Below are positions 28,401 to 36,904 of a stretch of DNA of 64,000 nucleotides, piece after piece (positions within the stretch are counted from its first letter, which is position 1; each line of letters opens with the position of its first letter). The stretch is from assembly GCA_943788935.1 (NCBI GenBank), contig CALSSE010000002.1, forward strand, positions 56,716-120,715, given 5' to 3'. The stretch comes from an uncultured bacterium. GTDB lineage: Bacteria; Myxococcota_A; Bradymonadia; UBA7976; VGTA01. The position numbers and the translations under genes are program-made. The notes beneath the pieces are model-generated. The model did no database searches. It had not been told where the DNA came from and saw only the letters and a program-made list of their open reading frames with translations.

Positions 28401-29166
28401 ATCGATACAGAGCGCATCATATAGCTCTTCTTTTAAAGATATATCACCTCCACAGCATGAGGTCTTACTCCTTGATGACCTCAATTTAGGCTATGATGAG
28501 CTAGCGAGGGAGCTGATGATTGATGATCAAGCTCCTCTCATCACCGATGATCTGTCTCTTCAAGCAGTAGAGCTAAACTTTGATGTCGAAGGAGGACTTC
28601 TGGGAGAATCTGAATCTCTCTCTTTTGATGTGGAAGAGGCTTTTGTCGCTCTTCTCACCCCGTTACCGACCTCTAACGAGGATCTCACCTCTGGAGCTCT
28701 TCACCACGGGACTCATAGTGATACCTACTCTCCTGTGATAGAGGATGTATTTGATCTCAAATGGCGTCCAATCTCCCTTTTAGGGGAAGGGGAGCAGCGC
28801 TCTGAGCTGATCGAGTTTGTGGAGATGTGCGTTGAAACAGATCAAATAGAGCTCGCTCTCAGTCAAATAGAGGTGGCTTCTTCAAACCGAGAGATAGAGC
28901 CGAATATGTATTTGTATCTAAAAGGGGTTTGCCTACTTCGTAGTGAACGCTACTCAAGTTCACTTGAAGTATTTAGTCACTTGCTAAGTCGGATTCAGGT
29001 GACCCTCCCTCATAAGGTGGCGATCGACCTATTCTCTAAACTCTATTATTTATGTCATCATGAGGGTATATATCAGCGAAGTGACCAGTACTTAAGTGAG
29101 TTAACTAAAATAGATTCAAGTCTCGCTCATCAAGTCATTGCGCTCGTTACTAAAGGAGACTCTTAA
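25477..29166 (+). CDS. Large TPR protein with disordered acidic middle
   Basis: 1,229 residues from a GTG start with GGAGG upstream. Residues 1-330 are TPR-type helical repeats (QYDRAIRAYKALI, ALPQALELYHKLS, GKAFKALQSVL). Another TPR-like pair lies near 365-420. The middle (about 430-1090) is acidic, low in hydrophobics, and includes nine 7-residue repeats of the VPEEPII type. The last 130 residues form further TPR-like helices (QIELALSQIEVAS). No signal or membrane segment. It is probably a cytoplasmic scaffold. The TAATG junction couples it to the next gene. Confidence 0.75.
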   Translation: MKRNKILDEAQRAIERQQYDRAIRAYKALIVETPNDLKLMLKLAELYLRKKALPQALELYHKLSADYLKRGDMQRATSVYLLISKIDQHDTISRQFLLHRFLAVGARDDVIGLLWTLVKTYDSQGQVEEARRALHSVYQHFPDLRDVRYSLAERALERGEVDEASEHLSYLFDHLIDPQDEDRRVSIGERLVTIKDDCYRIKYVLYHLYLKRGAAHLAVRGLQELFKHDPSDLDVLCLLGRSLLTLGYKGKAFKALQSVLLASRNRGEFDRASEAANLILEVDPKHAIALEVVSSLRTKDSFMSSEDPHGHETSELREKNALIVPPDPGESTDVREVGELTKEGIESPRYTTERHLGRDESLRRAHDHLLAGRPEEAFELIRVILELDATDRSALELLKDTAKALGHAQLLRSVNEAIDELDGVSQQDELDQDEPDGVNQQDDSQLEQKSEVEARDLERGALEDYLERALDEEVTESPENSEIQLNLFEESSVVPEESSVVSEEPSVVPEELSVVPEELSVVPEEPSIVPEEPIIVPEEPIIVPEEPIIVPEEPINFGHLASATLKVKSDEHDGLDAEACHPRELELEGEGVENPKGLEVDPNDSYKVEEQALTFDRDQADKRSVYSDEGAISIGEEMAEQQVTDQDLSLTSESADGLSDRASLMNLSSGSTQSFGSEDNLYSVQVMEGEGRREFAVIPLADEFDDDEGPALFTDEELHVVEGDSSFQDGELPSERVVVGSSLDPQEASSLVIEGRDSDSPNPFTLEADDKQGVTLNPPVQLSEVSLNDRLALINRQRADYLPLADPPMAELKVDPIKGLPISAREKALAEDSLSVQRVGPPSFTPAPISLNRAGLFSGERPHSRKRDQTERGESATVGELLNSNNQGHSSGRPLHSPQGLGMSSFTPSPLNLSQRESTPPLFSKPKEAIEIDRSKHEFGQLIESVDLPSPLSLNTESLSHQKGVQPSGEESVSTSIQSASYSSSFKDISPPQHEVLLLDDLNLGYDELARELMIDDQAPLITDDLSLQAVELNFDVEGGLLGESESLSFDVEEAFVALLTPLPTSNEDLTSGALHHGTHSDTYSPVIEDVFDLKWRPISLLGEGEQRSELIEFVEMCVETDQIELALSQIEVASSNREIEPNMYLYLKGVCLLRSERYSSSLEVFSHLLSRIQVTLPHKVAIDLFSKLYYLCHHEGIYQRSDQYLSELTKIDSSLAHQVIALVTKGDS
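26947..27135 (+). repeat. 21-bp tandem repeat, nine units (VPEEPII type)
   Basis: Nine 21-bp units encode SVVPEEP/IIVPEEP. The last three units are nearly identical and the earlier ones more diverged, suggesting growth at the 3' end of the array. Confidence 0.92.
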
Positions 29167-30068
29167 TGTCTGTCGCCTCCTTCTGGGAGAGAGCGACCGC
29201 TCTGAAGCTAAAGGGGAGAGGTGGGCGCATTGAGACTCTCAATCTAGCTCCTTATCAGATGAAGGCTTTGCGAGTATCCAGGAACCATGACAGCCCGACT
29301 CATCATCGGATCGTCTGTGTTCATGGTCTTGGCTCAAGCGGCTCTGCCTACGGAGCGCTACTCCCCCTCTTGACTCGTCTCTGGGGTGACGTATGGGCGC
29401 CTAGCGCTCCAAGCCATGGAATGAGCCCACCCCTCCCCATCTCGATAAAAAACGCCAAGGGGGAACGTGGTCGAGAGCGCTTTCAATCACTCATATATGA
29501 GGCATGGGAGCTGTGCTTACTCCACCTCTCTGAGGAGCGGCCGATCGACCTCTTAGGGGTCTCTTTAGGAGGAGCAGTAGCGATTCGATTCGCCGCTCGT
29601 TATCCTCAGAGAGTCTCTAGTTTAATGTTGTGTTCCCCCGCAGGGGCTTCATTGAGTCTGAGCGATATTGACCACCTTAAACGGGTGTTTAGGATGACTG
29701 AGAGAGGGGATGGGTTGAGGTTTCTCAAGACTCTCTACCATCAGGTTCCTTGGTGGGGACCTCTCCTCGCTCCCTTAGTCAGATTGAGCCTCAGTCGGCC
29801 TGAAGCACAACAGCTGATTCATCAGCTTCAGCCCGGTGATGGGCTGGGTACCAATGAATTTAGTGGACTCAGCTCGCCAGTATTACTGATTTGGGGCAAA
29901 CGGGAGAGAGTACTCCCTTCCACGAGTCTGGCTAATCTGTTAGACAACGCGCCACCACAACTCATATTAGTCAAACCAGATCAGTTTAGTCATACTCCGC
30001 AGAAGGAGCATCCACAAGAGCTGCTCGCTCATCTGATCTCATTCCAAGAGAGACTCATTGAACGTTAA
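29166..30068 (+). CDS. Alpha/beta hydrolase
   Basis: 300 residues with an alpha/beta-hydrolase fold: VCVHGLGSSG (oxyanion-hole HG motif), nucleophile Ser133 in GVSLGGA, a cap region, VLLIWGKRERVLP with the acid strand, and a C-terminal FSHTPQKEHP segment with the probable catalytic His. Substrate unknown. The family includes esterases, lipases and peptidases. No signal peptide, so cytoplasmic. Start overlaps the previous stop by one base (TAATG). Confidence 0.82.
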   Translation: MSVASFWERATALKLKGRGGRIETLNLAPYQMKALRVSRNHDSPTHHRIVCVHGLGSSGSAYGALLPLLTRLWGDVWAPSAPSHGMSPPLPISIKNAKGERGRERFQSLIYEAWELCLLHLSEERPIDLLGVSLGGAVAIRFAARYPQRVSSLMLCSPAGASLSLSDIDHLKRVFRMTERGDGLRFLKTLYHQVPWWGPLLAPLVRLSLSRPEAQQLIHQLQPGDGLGTNEFSGLSSPVLLIWGKRERVLPSTSLANLLDNAPPQLILVKPDQFSHTPQKEHPQELLAHLISFQERLIER

Positions 30069-30147
30069 GTTCATCATTACTGTAGTACTACTATCTCCAA
30101 GTCTCTTGACTCCCTTTAATCTAAACTCGACAGGTGCGATGTAGTTT

Positions 30148-32442
30148 ATGTCTTCTCCCTATCGCTCTCCTAAGACTTTCAAACTCAAACCTTATCAGAG
30201 CAAGACTCGTGGGCGGGAGAGAGTAAGAACAGGCGCTCTCCTCCTCGCTTTCGCATTCTTCAATCTATACCTCACCTCTGTCGATGGACTAATAAGCCTC
30301 TTCTTTGCTATATTTTTTGGGTGGAGCGGCATACGAAACATCGCCTTGGGACTACAGTTAAGTAAAGCTCCTGAGAAAAACCGAGCCTATCGGGTCAGCA
30401 CTCAAGGTTTATTTAAAGTGTTGGAGGGTCGTGAACTCGCTCGCCTAGATTTACGAGAAGTTCGGGCGATTTGGATGAATGCTGATCAATCTCAGCTCTC
30501 TTTGATGACCGATCGAGGAGTGGAGACCATTCAGCGTGAAGAGCTCGCGCTCGCTAGTGAGTGGGAGATATTTACGACATGGCTTGAGCGGTCTGTGACT
30601 GAGACAATCTACCGAGATGACCCTCGGCTGTGGGAGGAGCTACAGAAGCAGAGTTTGGCGATGTCAAAGCTCGGAGATCGAACGCTAGTAGGCTCAAAGA
30701 TGCTGATGTTGGCATTATTGGTAGGTGCAGGACTCTTTTTCTACCAAATGCAGTTTCACCTGCCTTTCTTTGTGCAAGTGGGTCGCTCCGAGCTCCTCTC
30801 TAATGTGATGGGTGCCCCAAGCGCTTATTTGCTCAGCCTTGGAGAGCTACACCGCCTCTTCGCAGGATTGATGATCCCTAGCACGGGATTAAGTTTAATC
30901 TATGATCTATTTGTCCTGTGGTGGGTGGGGAGATCTCTTGAGCAGCTTTGGGGGACTTGGCGTGTCGCTCTTATTTACTTTGTGGGATACCTCGTTGGAT
31001 GTTTAACCCTAGGCGTTCTCTCCTCACATGAGCTTTATATAGGCGCTCATGGCGGAAGTTTAGCCCTCTGTACCTCTGCTTACCTATTTCAAGGATTTTT
31101 CAGTCGTACAAAAATGGACATGAGGTCTATGCCAGAGCTGCTGAGGCGAGCGAAAGTGTCAGCGTTCATCCTGCTCCTCATATTTGTTTTTACTCTTGGT
31201 TTTGACGTCTACCCAAGCTCAGCGTTGAGGACCTCATGGTTTATGAGCGCTCTGAGCGGTGCGCTGTGTGGTTGGCTCTTTGGTCAACAGACCAAAAAGA
31301 CCCGCTTATGGGTACTTCGGGAGGGGGGATATAAATCAGGGCTTATCTCGATCATGGGAGCCGCTATTCCAGTGGGAAGTTTGCTCTTCTCACTCCTAAC
31401 GGTCAACACCGCTTTTGAGCAGCTCCCTCAAGAACCGATTACCGATCGATATAGTCTCGCTGCACAAATAGAGCTTGCGCAGCGATGCACTGGAGCGCCT
31501 GTTGAGGAGGTGAGCCCCTTACCTATTGAAGCGATAGAGGCTTTACCTGAAGTCAAACGCTGTCCTGATGAATACCGGAAAGAGATTAATCGCGTCTTGG
31601 GGCAGGTGATCGGGTTTTATCCTCGACTCACCTCTGACTCTAGCGAAGCTGCCCAAAGAGCTCATCCACAAAGCGCTTTGGTGAGCGCCTTCCATCGGAC
31701 GATGGCGCTCACTTGGTTTGATACGATGAGCGCGGATCAGCTGATTATGAAACTGCAAAGAGCGGCCTTGAATTATCCACAGGACATCTTTGGAGATCTC
31801 CTCGCCGCCGCTTATTCCGCAGTCGCTAAAGATGACGTGACTGAAGGTCAAATCGGGAGAGCTGAGCTCGAGGTGCTGGTCCGAGGTAAATCTTTACAAT
31901 TAAAAATTGATAAAGGACAACTCACTTGGAATTGGGGAGCGGAAGAGGAACAAGAACAACAGCGAGAGAGCTCAACAGAAAAGGTTGATAATGCACAGAA
32001 AACCTCTCCTTCAGGTTCCGAAGAGAGTCATCAAGAGACCGAAGAGAGTCCTCAAGAGACCGAAGAGAGTCCTCAAGAGACCGAAGAGAGTCCTCAAGAG
32101 ACCGAAGAGAGTCCTCAAGAGACCGAAGAGAGTCCTCAAGAGACCGAAGAGAGTCCTCAAGAGTCAGATCTAATATGGGTTAAAGTCTCCTCGAACGGAA
32201 AAGAGCCATCTCGCATCGTCGTTCTCAGTTTACCCGGACACTATAACCCTAAGGTTCACCGCCCTCATCAGCGGCGAAAAAGGATCTTTGAGAATAATGT
32301 GGTCGGTGAGTTGGAGCTGATCGATCATCAACGATCCATTAGCGACCTCCCTCAGCGACTCGTTGGGGAGAGAGCGAGACTTTATTCTTGGTCGAAGCCT
32401 AAAAAGCTGACCGCTTGGGCAGAGTCTAGACTTCAACGTTAG
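30148..32442 (+). CDS. Rhomboid-like membrane protein, probably catalytically dead
   Basis: 764 residues. The N-terminus has two membrane helices (about 28-70), then a soluble segment, then a six-helix rhomboid-like domain (about 185-400) with GELHRLFAGLMI and LWWVGRSLEQLWG matching the rhomboid L1-loop region. The usual GASG nucleophile segment reads GAHGGS (299-304): His301 sits at the Ser position in my alignment, although Ser304 could be the nucleophile if there is an indel. The TM6 catalytic His (AHLGG) reads SWFMS. Both argue for a pseudoprotease. A soluble C-terminal region carries seven EESPQET repeats and a final basic domain. Possible role: binding or escorting membrane substrates, as inactive rhomboids do elsewhere. 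Confidence 0.7.
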   Translation: MSSPYRSPKTFKLKPYQSKTRGRERVRTGALLLAFAFFNLYLTSVDGLISLFFAIFFGWSGIRNIALGLQLSKAPEKNRAYRVSTQGLFKVLEGRELARLDLREVRAIWMNADQSQLSLMTDRGVETIQREELALASEWEIFTTWLERSVTETIYRDDPRLWEELQKQSLAMSKLGDRTLVGSKMLMLALLVGAGLFFYQMQFHLPFFVQVGRSELLSNVMGAPSAYLLSLGELHRLFAGLMIPSTGLSLIYDLFVLWWVGRSLEQLWGTWRVALIYFVGYLVGCLTLGVLSSHELYIGAHGGSLALCTSAYLFQGFFSRTKMDMRSMPELLRRAKVSAFILLLIFVFTLGFDVYPSSALRTSWFMSALSGALCGWLFGQQTKKTRLWVLREGGYKSGLISIMGAAIPVGSLLFSLLTVNTAFEQLPQEPITDRYSLAAQIELAQRCTGAPVEEVSPLPIEAIEALPEVKRCPDEYRKEINRVLGQVIGFYPRLTSDSSEAAQRAHPQSALVSAFHRTMALTWFDTMSADQLIMKLQRAALNYPQDIFGDLLAAAYSAVAKDDVTEGQIGRAELEVLVRGKSLQLKIDKGQLTWNWGAEEEQEQQRESSTEKVDNAQKTSPSGSEESHQETEESPQETEESPQETEESPQETEESPQETEESPQETEESPQESDLIWVKVSSNGKEPSRIVVLSLPGHYNPKVHRPHQRRKRIFENNVVGELELIDHQRSISDLPQRLVGERARLYSWSKPKKLTAWAESRLQR
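32020..32166 (+). repeat. 21-bp tandem repeat, seven units (EESPQET)
   Basis: Seven nearly identical 21-bp units; only the first (CAT for CCT) and the last differ. It encodes a flexible acidic linker in the C-terminal part of the rhomboid-like protein. Confidence 0.95.
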
Positions 32443-32580
32443 TCGGTCATACAGAGATCAAGGAAACGTTCCTCTTCGTATGAATATTATGACTTTTATC
32501 GCATCATGAGTCGAGCGCTCATGGTCGATGAGGTGCATGATATTCAAAATAGCCATTTCGATTGAAAGAGGAGTCGTGAT

Positions 32581-32679
32581 ATGACTTTAAATCATGGAGA
32601 GACGGTTTACTCGTCTATAATTAACTCTATAAAGTTTGGGCTCATGGCGTTCATTCGTCTAATGAGGAGAAAAAAATGA
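32581..32679 (+). CDS. 32-residue micro-ORF coupled to the next lipoprotein gene
   Basis: ATG at 32581 with GAGGAG about 8 bases upstream. It encodes 32 residues ending FIRLMRRKK, and its TGA overlaps the ATG of the next gene in an ATGA arrangement. The C-terminal half is hydrophobic then strongly basic, resembling a small membrane-associated or leader peptide. It also contains the AGGAG ribosome site of the downstream gene. No homologue known to me. It could be a chance open frame, but the two ribosome sites and the exact overlap favour translation. Confidence 0.4.
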   Translation: MTLNHGETVYSSIINSIKFGLMAFIRLMRRKK

Positions 32680-35480
32680 GACTCAGTGGCGCACACGAAT
32701 CTTGTTGGTGGATCAGTCCCCTACGGCATATGGGATGGCTCACCCTCTTAGTGATTAGCTTGTACGGATGTCCGGAGAAGCCCTCTGGGGGGCCAGATTT
32801 GGATTCTGACCCCTCCCTCATACTCTCTAGCGCCTCTATCTGTACCGATCTCATCCTACCCGAGATTGATATCAGTGACCCTGATGTTGAGCCTGTATTT
32901 TTGCCTCTTGAAGTGAGAATGACGGGTCTATCAGGGAGTCAAGTCAGCGAGTTAACCACTAAGCTAAGTTTTATTCCGGCAGCGCCCAAAGCGTGTTTTC
33001 TCTCGGCGGTCACCGATGAGAACGGTGAGGTCCCAAGCCTGCGTTGTATGAGCGCGAGCAGCGATGACCTCTCTTTCTCGGGAAGTAGAGCTTTTGACGC
33101 TTTCTATTGCACCTCAACTGGTCGATTTCAGGTCAAAGCAACGACGACTCTCAATGATGAAGAGGGTACTGTCATAGAGAGTAATCCCATCGAGGTGAGC
33201 TGCTTACCCCAAGCCGTCTTCGAGGATAATTGTGAGAAGGTTGGTGAAGACCCTATCGACATGGCTTTAGACATGGAGGTCGATATGGAAGTTATGGACA
33301 TGGGAGAAGAGATAGTACTCCCCGCTTCTTGGTCCGTGGCTTTCAACTCGGGTGATTCAGCCATCACTAATCTCTCGGTTCAAGGATCAACATCACCCTA
33401 TCCCAAAAATGCTACCTATGAGTTCGCCGTGATAGACCAAGAAGGGTCACCGATCGCCGATGTACCAGTGAAGTTTTTCCTCGATTGGTCTGCCCTTGAT
33501 GAATATCAGATCTGTGAGCAGTCATGCAGTAGTGAGCAAACTGAAGAGCTCTGCGATAACCGAGCGACATGTGAGTGGGTAAGCGCGCCAACGGATGCAG
33601 GAGCGGAGGCCGGTGCCCAGCCAGACGAAGCTGGCGTTGAGCCAGACGAAGCTGGCGTTGAGCCCGAAGAGGCTGGCGTTGAACTAGAGGAGGAAGGGTA
33701 CTGTGGTCCAGACTCTGCGAATCTCGGCATAGATGAGCGCTGTACTGACCGTACTGAACGTTGTGAAGCCAACTTGTGTCTACCTCCGTCAATCGATTCA
33801 CTCCCGCTAGCCATAGAGCCCTCTGAGGTCATCACCGGTCCCGATGGAATTGCCAGAGTGAGCGTGGTCACGACTAGTAGTCCAGGCGTCTACTCCATTA
33901 AAGCGGTCGCGGCATACAATGGTAATGTCCAAGAGGCTCGCACTCCGAGCTTAACGATTTGGCATCAGATCCCCTCTCAGCAATATATCAGCCTCTCTTG
34001 CCAGTCTCCGATCACCGCTACTTTCGCTCGAAGAAGTACGCCAAATACCGCGCTCGGCACTGATCAGTTGGGGTATACTAACCTTCAGCGACTCGCTTCT
34101 GAGTGCCGCTTTCAGACCGCTGACCGCTTCTCTGGTCGCATCGCTAATGTACCGGTATTCTTCTTGAGTGAGGCGGGCAATATAGCTCAGTCGGTGATCA
34201 GTGATGATATGGGCTTAGCGGTGGCAGGATGGAACGCAGGAGGGAGATCGCCGATCGATGTTGAGCCGCAGCTACTCCCGATGCCTTTTGTAGATATTGA
34301 TAATGATAATGTATGCACAGAGGGAGTAGATGAGCCTTCTATTCCAGCGAGCGTCGATGGAGGTGGCTGTAGTGGTCGTATAGCTGAACCCTCTAAGCAG
34401 TTCAATACCTCTGGTCAACCGGGCGCTCTACCGATTCGCGCTAACCCTCGTGATGGTTTGATTAGAGTTGTAGGGTTTACACAAGGAGAAGCTCGCTTTA
34501 TCGACCTCGGTGAGACCTTACAAGATGATGGTGATGGTCTCTATCAGGCCGATTTTGATCTAGTTCCTTCTCAGCCTGAACCATTCATCGACGCTAACGA
34601 TAACGGGAGCTTTGATTCTGGCGAAGAGGAATATCAAGACAGTAATCGCAATGGTATTTGGGACGCTGATGTATTTGGTCGCAACGCCGAAGAGAGGCAA
34701 CAGTTGATTTGTATTGAGACCCTACAGCCTTTTATCGCTCGTGGAGGCCAACTAGAGTCTATTCAACAAGGTGACCCTCTACATCTCGTCAAAGAGGGGT
34801 GCGATATCGATGACCTCGATGATGTCGAAGATCTGATCGAAGACCTCCGGGAAAAGAACCCAGAGAGTCTCCAAACAACGATTTGGACGTCGATCAACCT
34901 ACTCGGTGTTGGACTCCCGAATCTCAACAACTCTTTAAGGATGAGCTGTCTCGCAGGTTTGGGATGTCTAGATAGAGATGATACGCCCGATCAAGCTTAC
35001 CCTTGTGCCAATGAAGGAAACTTCAATCCCGAGTTGTCCTATTACCTTGATCTATCGGCGGGCTCGACCGGTGGGGTCTTTAAGGTAGGCTTCAGCCCTG
35101 TTGATGATAACCTCAATTGTGTGGGGATCACCGACGTCAATTTGAAGGTCATCACCGGGAGCTTATTAGGTGGAGGCTATGAGCCACGGGGAGCGGTCAA
35201 TGCTAAATCAGTGGCGACATTTGAGCAAAATCTCTCTCTCTCCTCTGAAGATTGCTTTGATGACCTCTATCCTCAGCTGCCAGCGGCGAGCAGTTACCAC
35301 TTCACCTTGTCAGGGGCTGTCACTGAAGGAGACCCACCATTGCCTGATGAGATAGGGCCGGATACATACACCTTTGAGATCGTTAATTTAACGATTGAGC
35401 TAGATACTCCCGATCACTCGGTGATGAATGATGGGTCATTGAAAACCGTCGTCACTGTCCCTATCGGGGTCTGTAGATAA
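32676..35480 (+). CDS. Large lipoprotein with Ig-like (Big_1/invasin-type) segments
   Basis: 934 residues. AGGAG lies 6 bases before the ATG. A signal peptide ends in ISLYGC (Cys about 32). The mature protein has beta-rich segments resembling bacterial Ig-like domains: IADVPVKFFLDW and IANVPVFFLSEAGNIAQ, each followed by a DDMGLAVAGW-like or DGIARVSVVTTS-like strand typical of Big_1 repeats. Between them is a Cys-rich insert (CEQSCSSEQTEELC) and three 7-residue GVEPDEA repeats. An EF-hand/dockerin-like segment (DANDNGSFDSGEEEYQDSN) probably binds Ca2+. A cell-surface or outer-membrane adhesin-like lipoprotein is likely; ligand unknown. Confidence 0.72.
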   Translation: MRLSGAHESCWWISPLRHMGWLTLLVISLYGCPEKPSGGPDLDSDPSLILSSASICTDLILPEIDISDPDVEPVFLPLEVRMTGLSGSQVSELTTKLSFIPAAPKACFLSAVTDENGEVPSLRCMSASSDDLSFSGSRAFDAFYCTSTGRFQVKATTTLNDEEGTVIESNPIEVSCLPQAVFEDNCEKVGEDPIDMALDMEVDMEVMDMGEEIVLPASWSVAFNSGDSAITNLSVQGSTSPYPKNATYEFAVIDQEGSPIADVPVKFFLDWSALDEYQICEQSCSSEQTEELCDNRATCEWVSAPTDAGAEAGAQPDEAGVEPDEAGVEPEEAGVELEEEGYCGPDSANLGIDERCTDRTERCEANLCLPPSIDSLPLAIEPSEVITGPDGIARVSVVTTSSPGVYSIKAVAAYNGNVQEARTPSLTIWHQIPSQQYISLSCQSPITATFARRSTPNTALGTDQLGYTNLQRLASECRFQTADRFSGRIANVPVFFLSEAGNIAQSVISDDMGLAVAGWNAGGRSPIDVEPQLLPMPFVDIDNDNVCTEGVDEPSIPASVDGGGCSGRIAEPSKQFNTSGQPGALPIRANPRDGLIRVVGFTQGEARFIDLGETLQDDGDGLYQADFDLVPSQPEPFIDANDNGSFDSGEEEYQDSNRNGIWDADVFGRNAEERQQLICIETLQPFIARGGQLESIQQGDPLHLVKEGCDIDDLDDVEDLIEDLREKNPESLQTTIWTSINLLGVGLPNLNNSLRMSCLAGLGCLDRDDTPDQAYPCANEGNFNPELSYYLDLSAGSTGGVFKVGFSPVDDNLNCVGITDVNLKVITGSLLGGGYEPRGAVNAKSVATFEQNLSLSSEDCFDDLYPQLPAASSYHFTLSGAVTEGDPPLPDEIGPDTYTFEIVNLTIELDTPDHSVMNDGSLKTVVTVPIGVCR

Positions 35481-35485
35481 GCGAT

Positions 35486-36421
35486 ATGGGGGGGCGTTTG
35501 GATAGAATCGCGGTCTTCGATTCAGGGATGGGTGGACTTGATGTCGCGGCGGCGATCAGTAGAGCCTTACCTAGTGAAGACATCATCTATCTCGGTGATA
35601 ACGCTAGAGTACCCTATGGAACCAAATCAGCATCGGTCGTTCAACAGTATACAATGGAAGCCGCTCACTGGTTAAAGGCTAAGGGGATTAAAGCCTTGGT
35701 CATCGCTTGCAACACCGCTTCAGCAGTGATGGACCACGCTAAACTAGAGTCAGAGCTCAACGTCCCCGTTTTAGGAATGATTGAAGCGGGCGTCTCAGCG
35801 GTCCAAATAGGACCGATCCTCCTTGAGCCACCAAAGCGGCTCGTGGTCTTAGCGACGCCAGGAACGATTCGTTCTCAAGCCTATCAGGTCGCGGTCAAGA
35901 CTAAATATCCGCAAGTGGAGATCACCTCGGTCCCTTGTCCGCTCTTCGTACCTCTCGTGGAGATGGGTTGGGAGAGGCACCCACTGACCCCTAAGATGGT
36001 TGAAGCTCAGCTTATGGAACATCGTCTATTACTCGAGCCTGTTATCAACAGACCGGGTGATGAAGAGGTGATTTACCTCCTCGGTTGTACTCACTATCCT
36101 ATGATGTCTCAGTCTATCTCTGAGGGGATCTCTCTGGTGGACTCCGCTCCGTTTAGATGTATTGATGGCGCGGAGAGCGCCGCCTCTATGTTGCGCCAAA
36201 TACTTCGAGAGAAAGGACTCTTGCGAGTTAACTTCGCTGATGATGAGTCCAGTTCTCAACAGCACCATGAGATTAGTGAGACTAGGGACTTCGGCGCGAG
36301 GTATGCTTATTTTAGTGATGAGCCTAGTCATCAAGCGGCGATTGAACTCGCCTTGCGATTTTGGCAAAATCGTGGTGGGGTCGGAGAGTTATCGATCCAG
36401 GGTATGTTGAAAGGAGTATAA
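35486..36421 (+). CDS. murI: Glutamate racemase
   Basis: 311 residues with FDSGMGGLDV, GDNARVPYGTKS and both catalytic cysteines: Cys75 in IACNTASA and Cys201 in LLGCTHYP. It converts L- to D-glutamate for peptidoglycan synthesis in the cytoplasm. A short insert near residue 255 (SSSQQHHE) and a slightly extended C-terminus are the only oddities. It begins a run of cell-wall genes (ftsE-ftsX-envC) on the same strand. Confidence 0.95.
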   Translation: MGGRLDRIAVFDSGMGGLDVAAAISRALPSEDIIYLGDNARVPYGTKSASVVQQYTMEAAHWLKAKGIKALVIACNTASAVMDHAKLESELNVPVLGMIEAGVSAVQIGPILLEPPKRLVVLATPGTIRSQAYQVAVKTKYPQVEITSVPCPLFVPLVEMGWERHPLTPKMVEAQLMEHRLLLEPVINRPGDEEVIYLLGCTHYPMMSQSISEGISLVDSAPFRCIDGAESAASMLRQILREKGLLRVNFADDESSSQQHHEISETRDFGARYAYFSDEPSHQAAIELALRFWQNRGGVGELSIQGMLKGV

Positions 36422-36430
36422 GAGCTCATC

Positions 36431-36904
36431 ATGCAAGTGGGAATGAACAGTAACATAACCCATCAAGGTCGAACTCTTCACGTTCAAACTGAAGACTCAG
36501 GACATGAGCATGGTCACATTATCACTCATCTCTTTTTGTCAGGTGGAATCATCGCGACCCAGCGCTTTGAATATGACCGACAGCTCGTGGATCAAGAGAT
36601 ACAAGAGGCGATTAAAGACCAGCATCAAGAGATGATTAAGTCGATTCAGCGAGGAGATTACAATAAGAAGATCTTACTCGCTCGCCCGAAGAGAGCACAG
36701 CGGGGAGCGATCCCTTTAGCTCGAAAGAAGAGGGAGTCCAGCCCGGTGGTCGCTGACCCTACACCACACCCCTCAAACGCTAGAGAGCTTCATGAGCCTG
36801 AGAAGCTCTCTAGAGGCCCGTGGGCTCTCCCACGAGTGAACCCTATCAATCCTAAGCGCTCTCGGGTAGACATAGAGAATGATGAGGACGAAACCTCATC
36901 ATGA
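36431..36904 (+). CDS. Small conserved-type protein upstream of ftsE
   Basis: 157 residues. The N-terminal 75 residues form a compact domain (GMNSNITHQGRTLHVQTEDSG, then HIITHLFLSGG), of a kind I believe recurs beside ftsE in related deltaproteobacteria; this is recollection, not a search. The C-terminal half is basic, Pro-rich and probably disordered. No signal or membrane segment. Its stop overlaps the ftsE start (ATGA), so it is coupled to cell-division genes. Function unknown. Confidence 0.65.
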   Translation: MQVGMNSNITHQGRTLHVQTEDSGHEHGHIITHLFLSGGIIATQRFEYDRQLVDQEIQEAIKDQHQEMIKSIQRGDYNKKILLARPKRAQRGAIPLARKKRESSPVVADPTPHPSNARELHEPEKLSRGPWALPRVNPINPKRSRVDIENDEDETSS

